NCBI GenBank assembly: GCA_033297075.1
Contig: MU858175.1
Span: forward strand, 1-64,000
Source of the DNA: Rhypophila decipiens
Lineage: Eukaryota; Ascomycota; Sordariomycetes; Sordariales; Naviculisporaceae
Direction: 5' to 3'
DNA length: 64,000 nt
Shown piece by piece: positions 23,896 to 33,033 of this stretch (position 1 is its first letter; the number at the start of each line of letters is the position of its first letter). The notes beneath the pieces were generated by a model, which saw only the letters and a program-made list of their open reading frames with translations, was not told the DNA's origin and ran no database searches. The position numbers and the translations under genes are program-made.

Positions 23896-25173
23896 TTAAA
23901 AGGATATAACCTCGCCGATATCGATATGCGCCGGTTCCCAAGGCCGAGCATCTGACACCAGCATGTCGCTGGGAACCCGAACATGCTCGCCGGGGCTATA
24001 AAGATACCACGCCTTGAGAGCATTCATGGCAGCCTTCCAGCGCGCCGCGTCGAGACTCGGCCCTGCCGCCTCACCCAGCTTATCTTTCCCACTAAAGATA
24101 CCGACGACAAACACAGGGGTACGGGAGTGACGACCGGTTTCGGAGAGCAAGCGGGCGATAGGGGGCTCAAAGTCCTCACGCTCGCAGAGCATGGCGAGCT
24201 CGCGCGTCGGGCTCTTGAACTGGAATAACGTCGAGATGTCGAGCGTCCGGGACATGACGTGGGACTTGATAAAGGCCCTGACTGTGTCACGGCCGCAATG
24301 CGCGTAGATAGAACCGACGAGGGCCCGGACAAACTTGGCATGGGCCTGCTCGGCCAATAGCCGTGTCTTTTCGTCGCCGTAGGACATGTGTGAAGGGGTC
24401 TGGTCGCCGCCGTTTTCGTCGGCCGTCGGTTCCTTTTGCTCCACACCGGTCTTGCCGTCGAAAATGAGCTGGCCGTAATCGTCGTCGAAAATGACACCGC
24501 TGCTGATGCTGTGTCGGAACTTGTGCTTGCGCTCGACCTCAAGACGGCTGTAACCGAACTTACGGTCCGACGGGTTCAGGCCCTCGAGAGAGAACTGTAG
24601 TAGACCCGGGTCGACTTCACCTCCTGGCGCGGCTGCACTCTTGACACCCCATGATTGCGCAATCTGAAATAGCGGTGCCGGACCGCTGTACGCTGCCATG
24701 GCGGCCCAGAGGATGGCCATGGGCAGGCGCGGATACCTGACCATGAGCCATTCGGCAACGTGATAGTTGATGAGTGTCTGGCCGACGAAGGCAAGGTTGG
24801 AGTTGTTGAATTGGGGATTTTCGTCGGCCGAGGAGTCGACCAGCGTCCTCGCCAAAGTCTGGAGAGGGAGCTTTTCTGGAAGCGAAAGTCGGGCGTGGAG
24901 GGCAGCCAACCGAGCAGACTTTAGAGCCCGGTCTGGCGTCGGGGATGGTAAGGATGTGGCTGTCGGCGGGAGCGGCTCGAGGGGAGGAAATCTGTCATAG
25001 TCGAATCCGTCTGAGGACGTTGATAACTGTGTCGCTATGGCCGTGGACTGTTGTCGGCGTGGAGCAAGACGGGCACAGACAGCTCCGGGTCTGGCATATC
25101 GGAGGGGAGTTGAGGTCGGCGGCCGAGCCACGAGCAGCTGGCCCGTCCATCTGTCCAACCGTAACCTCTTCAT
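23896..25173 (-). CDS. MRPL3: Mitochondrial large-subunit ribosomal protein mL44
   Basis: A single 425-aa exon. The N-terminus (RLRLDRWTGQLL, many Arg and no acidic cluster) looks like a mitochondrial presequence. An RNase III-like fold follows (about 85-215: SLPEKLPLQTLARTLVD, FNNSNLAFVGQTLINYHVAEWL, RYPRLPM), in which the canonical catalytic acidic motif of true RNase III is not apparent. A double-stranded-RNA-binding-like domain follows (about 300-405: PPIARLLSETGRHSRTPVFV, SGKDKLGEAAGPSLDAARWKAA). This order is typical of mL44/Mrpl3, a structural protein of the mitoribosome large subunit. The gene is divergent from a respiratory-chain gene and shares a 472-bp promoter region with it. Confidence 0.92.
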   Translation of the reverse strand: MKRLRLDRWTGQLLVARPPTSTPLRYARPGAVCARLAPRRQQSTAIATQLSTSSDGFDYDRFPPLEPLPPTATSLPSPTPDRALKSARLAALHARLSLPEKLPLQTLARTLVDSSADENPQFNNSNLAFVGQTLINYHVAEWLMVRYPRLPMAILWAAMAAYSGPAPLFQIAQSWGVKSAAAPGGEVDPGLLQFSLEGLNPSDRKFGYSRLEVERKHKFRHSISSGVIFDDDYGQLIFDGKTGVEQKEPTADENGGDQTPSHMSYGDEKTRLLAEQAHAKFVRALVGSIYAHCGRDTVRAFIKSHVMSRTLDISTLFQFKSPTRELAMLCEREDFEPPIARLLSETGRHSRTPVFVVGIFSGKDKLGEAAGPSLDAARWKAAMNALKAWYLYSPGEHVRVPSDMLVSDARPWEPAHIDIGEVISF

Positions 25174-25645
25174 TGAGCGTCTAAACGGCCCCGGTTTGAG
25201 AAAAAAAAACAGAAAAGGACACCCAATTCGGAGGTCAACTGGTGTTCGGGTGGTTGATGGAAAGGGGTCGTCGCTGCAAGTAAATCGTCGCGCTAGATCT
25301 GTCTGTCGCCGTCAAACACGAGGTCTACATGGAAAAAAGTTCTCAGCGAAAGTCGTGCCTGTGCTAGCGTTGCAGGGATCGCAGGGTACCGAACCGTAGA
25401 TAACCCTAACCCTTGGATGGAAGCTCGCCCGGGAGTCGCGGTGTGGGGCATTAACTCCGTATTAGGCTATCAGCTCACTGTGTGATTCGTCCAAGAGCTC
25501 TCAGCGATCCAAGAACCGCAAAGAGCGAGCTAACGTAACAACATCAACGACATATTCACGACGGAGCTTCGATTGACCCAGTCGCTGCCCGCCCCCGATT
25601 GCACAACCATAGCCTACTCCGTGTCTCAGTCGTGAAGATATCACA
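25174..25645. promoter_or_regulatory. Divergent promoter of mL44 and complex I subunit gene
   Basis: A compact 472-bp region between two mitochondrial-function genes. It contains a telomere-like TAACCCTAACCC at 25401-25412, roughly central. TTAGGG-type sites bind Tbf1/Reb1-class proteins in ascomycetes, and some yeasts use them at ribosomal protein promoters. That role here is an inference. Confidence 0.5.
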
Positions 25646-26170
25646 ATGGTATGATTCCGTCGCTTTCAATTGATACCTTTTATTCATCGCTAACTCCTTG
25701 CAGGGCGGCGGTCCCCGGGTTCCGTAAGTGACGACACCATCCTCCTCCCCACCCACCTACCCACTCGCCGGCCCCGACATAGCTATCCCGGCATCTCCAA
25801 GCTCTTCTCTAACCGATTGACCATAGCTACCCCAAGCATGTCTGGTCTCCGGCCGGTGGTTGGTATGCGCAGCCCAACAACTGGAAGAAAAACACAGCAG
25901 TCTTTATGATTGCCACTCTCTCCATCACTGCTCTCGCATTCAAGCTGAGCGCCGAGCGCGAAGTGCGGTACAAGATGCCCGAGGAAGGCCGTTTCTACCC
26001 CAGCAGATAGTAGGTCGATACAGCTCTGGCTATCCTAGAATCGCGAATATAGCCTTTCGTCTTCCCACACAGTCATACTAACTGGGGTCTTGAATAGTTG
26101 GAGCAAGCAGATCAGAGAACACGAGCGGAAAGAGAAAGCAAAGGCGGCAGAGCTCGATAAGACGGCGTAG
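25646..26170 (+). CDS. Small inner-membrane protein, likely complex I accessory subunit
   Basis: Exons 25646-25648, 25704-25723, 25827-26009 and 26098-26170 give 92 aa. The first coding exon is the ATG alone, the second only 20 nt; all introns have good donors and acceptors and consistent phases. The protein begins MGGGPRVPYPKHVWSPAGGW, has one hydrophobic segment (TAVFMIATLSITALAF, about 33-48) and a charged tail with a Lys/Glu-rich end. This architecture suits an NDUFB4/NUVM-type accessory subunit of NADH:ubiquinone oxidoreductase, with one membrane helix in the inner mitochondrial membrane. I recognise the conserved PKHVWSPAGGW opening as complex I-associated, but the exact subunit name is uncertain. 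Confidence 0.72.
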
Positions 26171-26723
26171 AGGATGCCTCTGACGCTTCCATTCATTTTG
26201 TACATACATCCATGAGGTCTTGCGCCTTTTGCCTTTCTACGTGCGCAACTTGGTCGAGCTTGGGTCGAGATAGACTTGGGCACAGAGAATAAAACGAAAC
26301 ACGACATATTTGAACGGTTGATATTGCCTTCTTATTTTTTGACATGGAGGCCGTGGACAATTCGAGAAGGAACTCATGTCTGCTCGATTTGCAAGGAGAC
26401 CAGAAAAACCCGGCTGCTTCCCAGCACCGTCACACCGGACATGGACACGACACCGACTCAGTTGCCTTTTTAGGGACAACTCTTTGGCTTCAAATGCCGA
26501 GCAGGCGGACTCCATACAGGCAGGCTTTGCAAAGGGTCCAGTCTGCTTTTACAGGCTCCATCACCAAGAATTCAGGCATTAGCTGCTTTCTGGAGTCTTT
26601 CTCGAAACAAACTCAAAGCCACACGCCCTTCACCCCACCATGGCACTATCCCAAAACCCTTTTCCTGTTGCTCGGGGGTATATAATCAACTATCAATATA
26701 TAACCCCCAAGAAGAAAGCCACA
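26171..26723. other. Intergenic DNA
   Basis: 3' region of the small subunit gene, then 400 bp without a supported gene, up to the tRNA-like locus. Confidence 0.6.
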
Positions 26724-26862
26724 GCCCCCGTAGCTCAGTGGTCAGAGCGCGGGCAGCGTTGCTATTTCACACAGCGTTTGAGATTAGCGAGTTTTCCAGC
26801 GAAGTCTATTCAGCGAAATATCAGCGTTCCCGAGGTCAGCGGTTCGAATCCGCTCAGGGGCA
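26724..26862 (+). tRNA. tRNA-like gene with expanded or disrupted anticodon arm
   Basis: The 5' half has acceptor GCCCCCG, TA at 8-9, and a D-arm GCTC/GAGC holding an intact A box (TAGCTCAGTGG, 26731-26741). The 3' half has variable AGGTC, T-arm AGCGG/CCGCT with a perfect B box (GGTTCGAATCC, 26841-26851), acceptor CAGGGGC and discriminator A. A T6 terminator for RNA polymerase III is at 26875-26880. The anticodon region holds about 66 extra bases with repeated CAGCG motifs. I find no U33, the stem pairs only 4 bp (CGGG/CCCG), and acceptor pair 6-67 is C-A. It is either an intron-containing tRNA with odd geometry or a tRNA pseudogene; the anticodon cannot be assigned. Confidence 0.55.
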
Positions 26863-29717
26863 TCTCTTCTTCTCTTTTTTCATATTTTCTTTTTGGCTAC
26901 TCTGCTATCTTTATGATACTCTTTTTTTTTGGGGTGGGGTGGGGGGGGGGGGGGGCTTTACGACATTTGCTTTACGTACTGCGAGAACAATATCTAACGC
27001 CCAAGAGCCCCTGGGCAGTGCGCTGGCACCCCGAGGGATCTCGTAGGGCGGTGGGAATATAGTCTCTTACCACTCACCGGATTTGCCCCGTCAATGCACT
27101 TGAGGTACGGAAGATTGCGTTGTTTTAGCCCCTTGGTGTGTTTTCTTTCTCTTCACTGGCTCACAAGCCATTCACAATGGTGATCCACAGCCAGACACAG
27201 TACCATACATGACCTGCCAGTCCCCAAAGCGATCCACGTGTATTCGCTATCTCACCTACATTCCAGGTTGGAGTTTTGAATAGAACAACGACCTTGCACG
27301 GCGAGCCCGAACAGGCGAGCGGTTGAGCGGGTGAGAAAGGAGTGTTATTGCATGTTGGGGAACATTGCGGGTGAGTTCAAGATGCAGAGTGGGAAATTTA
27401 TCCTTGGTCCTGGACTACGGTACTCCCCGAGCAACGACATCTGCCCTACATGCACGGTTTCACGGTAAATAGTCAAGTTAAAGGTCCTTTGTTACGCAAC
27501 TGTGCAGCTTGACCAAGACTACGGATAAGTAAGTAGGTATCCACCGTGAATACTGTCCATTCACGTGGTCAAGGATGAGCGACAAGGATCACCATCCGCA
27601 TCTTCTTGTCCGGCTTCGAACGAGCCGCTTCTCTTGGGCTTCTAGAAGGTTTCCATGGATGTGCGCATGGTCCAGCTGCGTAATTAAGGGGTGGTGTCTC
27701 GTTGGATCTACAGCGCAGTTCTCGCTTCCCGGCGCTCAAAAAGATGGACGGGTCGACGAGTGAGGCGGACAACAGCTGCTGCTACGCTTTCTATTTTACC
27801 GTGGCATGTTGTATTTTACCAACGCAGGTCAGGTTACTTTGGAGGTTTGGAGTTTGGCGAAAGAGCCAATGGAAGGAACTCGTAGGCGAGAAGCGAACAG
27901 CATGAGTGGTAAAGAAACAAGAACAATATAACATAACATAATACGTACCCTACCTTGCCTACCTACCGGTACCCCAATGTCCAACATGCGGTTGGCTGTA
28001 GATCAAGAGAGAAACAGACGAGACTTGACCCCTACCTTACATATCCCGATGACTAAGTGGTATCAGTATATGCAGACACGCGGCGGGCAACAACTGTCAT
28101 GTCGTTTCAATAAAGAAGAAAAAGACGGCTGAAATGTATTATCCTTGATCGGGATGCTACGCTGTGCTGGAGACAAGATGTCCATTCAAGTGTCGTGCCG
28201 TACGGTAGCACAATCTGTCTCTCAGCCCATCTACACCGAGAAGAACGAATCAAAAGTTTGCCCGGCAGTGGGAGCAGAAAAAGACCGTTTGTGGCTGCTG
28301 TGAACCATCATTCGGCGATGAGACGCTCCGGCTTATTGTGATTCGGCGACGATGCACTGCCTTGACGAGAATAAGACCGTTTTTTTCTTTCATGGAAAGT
28401 CCATCTTTGATTCAGCGAGCATGTCTCGAAAGGCCGTCTCTCGAAGGAGGATGGGAACCAGCTGGGTCAGGGCGTCAGTTGCCTGCCGGCTGGCAACGGT
28501 TAGGCGTTGTAGAAGGAGTGGGTGCTGGACTCTGGTTTGGCTAGCTGCCGGCCCGGCCGACCTTGCGATACCTGCATGACCCTCTCAACTGCTACCTCAC
28601 TATAAACTCTTGGGCTACAGAGCCATGGCATCGCTCAGCCAAGTCCAGACACTCTACCCCGTTCTCAGGTCCTGAACCGACAAGGCTCACGGCAACCACT
28701 TGACTCTTGGAGTTAACAGACGGAAACCGCTACCTTACCTAGAGGTTTTAATCTACTCAGCCTACCACCCTGAGGTCGCAGTGCGGTGCGGAAAAGTCCT
28801 TTCCCATCCACAGCCTTTCACCTATACAACTTTGACTACTACACTACCTACCATTCGTCTCCTTGTCTGCAGTTCGCTTTCGCAGTTCGCACATAGGTAC
28901 AGCGAGCCAGGGACTGGACATGTCAAATCCGGCTGGCTTCTCTGACCTGTCCTGTCCTGAAGCTCAGATGTTCACCTGGGCATCGCAATGCTAACCAACT
29001 AACCCCCATTGAACTCTCACTTGGTCCTGGACGTCGATCTGGGGACTCCACCCTCCCGTCCCGTACCCTGACCGGTCCCCCTTCCCCGCCGTCCGTCCTG
29101 AGTTGTACTGTTTCTTGAGAGAGGCGTCGCATTCCGCTCCCACCATTCTTCTTTCATGGCTGATCGGCTCGTCCCGTCTGATGGCAAGAGACTCGACAAG
29201 TAGTCTGGCACCTGACTCGCTGGCTGTAGAATCATGGCTCGACCAAGCAAACCATCACAGTTCAGTATACCATCGCAGCCAAGGCACCATGTATGTCAAT
29301 GTATGTATGTATGTATGCCCCTGAAGATTCGGGAATACCTGGTTCCCGTTCAGCCCTTACCTGCCCCCGGCCGTTCAAGTAAGATGAAGTATCATAAGGC
29401 GATTCCGAAGCCGAAGCCGTTCTTAATCTAAATCCTGTAAATTTTGACACCACACTTTTTGTTGCCAAGTTTGTTTCCCCTTGTTTCGTTATCTCTGCGA
29501 GTCTGAACGGGCTCCGTACCATATGTTGGATCTACCTCGTTGCCGACATGCAATCCCTTGGCTAACGTATCAGGATCAACCACCTAGGTACATATGAAGG
29601 AGGAACTACAAGAAAAGAGCTATTCTCGTCTTGTGAAATCAGGAGATCATCACCTTCAAACAAAGACGTCTTCAGTCTATAGCAACCATTAAAGAGTTTG
29701 TCGTTCTTGGCAAAAAC
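26863..29717. other. Gene-poor region upstream of bZIP gene
   Basis: About 2.85 kb. It contains the Pol III terminator, a T9 plus G-rich run (26922-26955), TACCTACC motifs near 27955 and a short GTAT repeat near 29289-29317. No frame looks coding. The distal part is probably the bZIP promoter and leader. Confidence 0.5.
26922..26955. repeat. T9 tract followed by a G-rich run
   Basis: Nine T then GGGGTGGGGT and fifteen further G. The run could form a G-quadruplex on the + strand. It lies about 60 bp past the tRNA-like gene. Confidence 0.9.
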
Positions 29718-30669
29718 ATGTCGACACCATCAGTAAGCTCTCTGCCCCTATTCCTTAGTTGTTCTCTGCCTCCAGGCCTGCATAATTGTCCAATAAGCTG
29801 GGCGTAGTCGCAGGTCCCAGTTCTAACATGGACGCAATAACAGGAGAAATCGAACCTGGCCCGCATCCGGGAGAACCAGAGACGGTCCCGTGCTCGGCGC
29901 AGAGAATACGTCCAAGAGCTCGAGCAACGTCTAAGAGTGGTCGAGATCCAAGGCATCGAAGCCTCGGCCGAGATCCAAGTGGTAGCTCGCAAGGTTGCCG
30001 AAGAGAATAAGAAGCTCAGGGTGCTTCTAAACAACAACGGCATCAAGAACGATGTGATTGAGACCTTTTTAGCCTCTGGCATCACACAGTCTCCCCGTGG
30101 CCTCGTTGGCCCGCGAGCCCTAGCTTCGTCCTCATGTTGCGGTGGCGCTGTCGGGAGTTCTTCCTCCAGGAATCATGACGTGCACGAGCTCGAGCGGCTC
30201 CTCATCCCTCGCAGACCATCGTGGTGCGATATCCCGTCGTCATCTGACATGGTCGGGGGAGATGAGAGGGCAGCAACAACGTCGGATACGATTCTCGTTC
30301 GGTCTACTCGAGAACAGCAGCAGCAGCAGCAGCAGCTCCCTCTGTCTCCCGTGGGATCATCGTCGTTGGCCATGTATCACGACGGCACCAACTTCTCTGA
30401 TCACAGTTCCTCACGAAACTCAATCCCAGACGACAGCGGCTTTGCGCAATTATCAGTCTCTGGGCAGCACCAACAAGGCACCTTGTCTCCGACAATGTCG
30501 ATCGCAAGGTCCTCTACTGATGGAGATCACCACCACCAACACCATCATGCCCATCCGCACCACCACCATCAACCACGCTACTTCAACACGGCCTATCCTG
30601 ACACCCACAACGCGAGCCCTCAAGAAATGGCCTACAGCTACGGAATGGAACCCTTACACAGCCCGTTTC

Positions 30670-30709
<40 letters not shown>

Positions 30710-31067
30710 TACCCCACAACCGCATCATCATCATCACCAGCAGCACATATCCTCCCATAGCTACTCGCCCTCCCGGTCCCGCGATGACTCGGCCCACGCC
30801 CACAGCCCAATTTCCCCCTCAACCACGGCAAACAGCTGCTCCATGACAGCGAATGTGTGAGTAATCATGCCAGCCCCTGAAGACAAAAACGAAAACAAAA
30901 ACTAACCATCACCCCTTGCCAGAATCTCATCAATGGTCGGTGCAGACCCCTTCCAAGTCCGCGCAACCCTAGGATGTCCCCCCGGCGTCGACTGCGTAGT
31001 CGACAACAACACCGTCAGCAACGCCATTGATCAGCTCACCGCCAGTGCGCTTGGTGTGTACAAGTGA
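29718..31067 (+). CDS. bZIP transcription factor
   Basis: Exons 29718-29732, 29844-30856 and 30923-31067 give 390 aa. The first exon codes only MSTPS; the second opens with EKSNLARIRENQRRSRARR, a bZIP basic region with the N-x7-R signature (N16 to R24), followed by a leucine-zipper-like helix (YVQELEQRLR onward, about 27-65). Because the DNA-binding domain is at the extreme N-terminus, the 5-residue exon decides the start. The rest is low complexity: a Gln run near 30317, His-rich stretches near 30530-30570, 13 consecutive Gln at 30669-30707 and more His after it. The short conserved C-terminal exon contains ATLGCPPGVDC. It is a nuclear regulator; its target genes are unknown. Confidence 0.9.
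30669..30707 (+). repeat. (CAA)13 microsatellite coding for polyglutamine
   Basis: Thirteen consecutive CAA codons inside the bZIP gene; a pure run, so likely length-variable between strains. Confidence 0.92.
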
Positions 31068-31462
31068 ATACCTAATCAAGACCGTTTAACGCCTGCTACA
31101 TACAGGTTTCGGCAAGCCAGGCAACTGTGTGTGTATATATCTGTCTATATATGGGGCTTGTTTGTTTGTTTGTTTGTATCTGTACATCCCTTTCCTTTCT
31201 TTTCTTTTCGTTTCATTGTCGAAAATACTGTTACAACGTTTTTCGTTCAACGGATTTCCTTGTATTATGAGAGCTTGTTGTTAGGTTTGATTGATTCCAG
31301 GTTATAGAGAAACAAAGTAACGTAACGAAACTTTTGTATTATTAGTTAGACATTTCATCCGGATTTCTCAAAGACTAAATACATACATACACACATACAC
31401 ACACTCGCCGCCGCTAAAACCACCGTATGCCTGGCTAGAACCACCATCTGGCCTTCAATCTA

Positions 31463-31502
31463 GGCATTTATTCGAGCCAGTTAAGGCATTTATTCGAACT
31501 AG
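31463..31502. repeat. Two-copy tandem repeat
   Basis: GGCATTTATTCGAGCCAG at 31463-31480 and GGCATTTATTCGAACTAG at 31485-31502: two near-identical 18-bp units, 22 bp apart. Confidence 0.85.
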
Positions 31503-31571
31503 TCAAGTGATTTATCAAGCTTTAAGCCGACTATAACGCCTGCTACATACCGTAGGTTTCGGAAAGCCAAC

Positions 31572-31592
31572 TGTGTGTGTGTGTGTGTGTGT
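31572..31592. repeat. TG dinucleotide microsatellite
   Basis: About ten TG units at the end of the second direct-repeat copy. The first copy has only a short TG run, so the array expanded or shrank after duplication. Confidence 0.9.
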
Positions 31593-31622
31593 ATTGGAGA
31601 ACCCGATGTCATGCTCAGCTAA

Positions 31623-32543
31623 CTAACCACGTGCAACATACCAGCAGTATCCAGCCCATTCCTTCAGATCATCGGTAGTAATAACAATATCAGCCTCCGC
31701 TCCTTGCGGTTGTCGTAAAAACAGTAACTCGAACGGCAAAAGAATAGCGCAACCACCAGTGACAACATAGTTGACGGGTCCTTCTCCTCCCGTTTCCTCC
31801 TCTCTCGTGATAGTGACCACATGTCGACACACAGGTCTCTTGGCTTGTCCCAGCTCTTCTTCTTCTTCCCAACGCTCAACAACAATCCTCTGCCGTCTTC
31901 TATCCCATTGAATCAAAAGCACAATCTTGACATCATGCTTCGAAGCTTCGAACCAACGTCGCATATCTCGGCGTAGGGATCCAATAGATTCCGAATACCC
32001 AGTCTGAACGACCGGTGTCGGCCATCTATATATTTCATCTCGCTTGAAAGGCATCCCGCTAGAATCGGGCTCTTTTCTAACCGTCTTGCCTCTTATCACT
32101 GCGTGGAACTGGGTGCTACCAGTGCTCTCCCACGCTTCTGGGTCCGTCTGACGGATATAGAGCTCATAAAGACGCAGGCGAATTCTTGTGTGTAAATTGT
32201 TGGGAATCTTGACGACCAGGAGCTCGGTTTCTTCGTCGTAATCAAATCGATATATGAGCCTTCGACGGTCGCGAGATTTGTCAATCGCTTTGAAGTCTTC
32301 GAGGGTGATGCCTAAATGATGATAGTTAGTAAATAATTACAATAACAAAAAAGTAGGAGTACAAGAATAGTATATACCTTTGAAACTGACATAATCGTTT
32401 TCCTCTTTCTCCCAAATTTTCTTCAGCTTATTGAACAGCTTTAGAACTCCTTCGAAAGGGGCAGGTTCTAGTAGGCAAGGCATAGGTGGAAATTGGTCGA
32501 GAGGAGGGGGAGGAGTTTCACGATCGAATACCGCCGAGGCCAT
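31623..32543 (-). CDS. Fungal orphan protein, PD-(D/E)xK nuclease-like
   Basis: Exons 32543-32378 and 32311-31623 give 284 aa. No signal peptide or membrane segment. The middle resembles a family of fungal proteins of unknown function with a restriction-endonuclease-like core: KEPDSSGMP (possible PD motif), a strand WPTPVVQTGYSES and helix-strand SIGSLRRDMRRWFEASKHDVKIVLLI. In relatives as I remember them the strand reads VVExGxSES; here the acidic position is Gln, so catalysis may be lost or the match may be only structural. The N-terminus is Pro-rich (PPPPLDQFPPMPCLLEP). The gene is convergent with the bZIP gene and beside repeated DNA. The family assignment is from motif memory only, and function is unknown. 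Confidence 0.62.
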
Positions 32544-33033
32544 TGTTTAATGCACAAAGTCGTTGAAGCAGAAATTTGTCGAAGCAGAAAGTTGTCCAGG
32601 TTTTGGGGAGGTTCGAAGGAAGGAAGGTACGTAGGTGTATAAATAGGATGTGAAAATCCTACTATCAGTATTCTGAATGGATGCTAAAAAGACCCTCGAC
32701 AGACCTTGTCAGGTTGATCAAGAAGAAAGTGATCAGCACCTTAAAAGCAAGGAGAGCCTATGATCTTTATACCCCATTTTTACACCCACGTGGAAGGTTC
32801 TAAGTTTTGGAAAGAGGGTTTAACTTCTAGGCGGGGCGTTTTTTGCTGTCCTGGATGCTGAAAATGGCGAGAGCATATACCTTACAGACTAAAACAGCCC
32901 CTTGCTCTTGTTAAAAAATGTCATGTCTTATTCCATGCAACAACTAACTGAGCCCAGTATATTAGCTTGAAAAAGAAATGATGCTACCCCATTGAATAAA
33001 TATCCTCCAGCTTCACCCTTCCCCCGCCCAACT
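32544..33033. other. Intergenic DNA between nuclease-like gene and BRO1
   Basis: Promoter of the nuclease-like gene and 3' region of BRO1. Nothing further seen. Confidence 0.6.

Larger units (their letters stand above)
31087..31593. repeat. Imperfect direct repeat pair
   Basis: The first copy (31087-31136) and second copy (31534-31593) share TAACGCCTGCTACATAC, then AGGTTTCGG, AAGCCA and ACTGTGTGTGTG, with short indels between blocks. They flank about 400 bp. An origin by local duplication is the simplest view. Confidence 0.8.
31068..31622. other. Convergent intergenic region with repeats
   Basis: Lies between the bZIP gene and the nuclease-like gene. It holds an imperfect direct repeat, a short tandem repeat and a TG microsatellite, listed separately. 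Confidence 0.6.

Noticed and set aside
25401..25412. Telomere or chromosome-end signal
   Set aside because: Only two units, inside a divergent promoter with housekeeping genes on both sides.
29286..29317. Short GTAT repeat as a CRISPR or structured array
   Set aside because: Simple microsatellite of a few units without spacers.
30142..30846. 234-codon + strand frame overlapping the bZIP gene
   Set aside because: Shadow frame kept open by CAA/CAC repeats; the bZIP frame has the domain and the splice phases.
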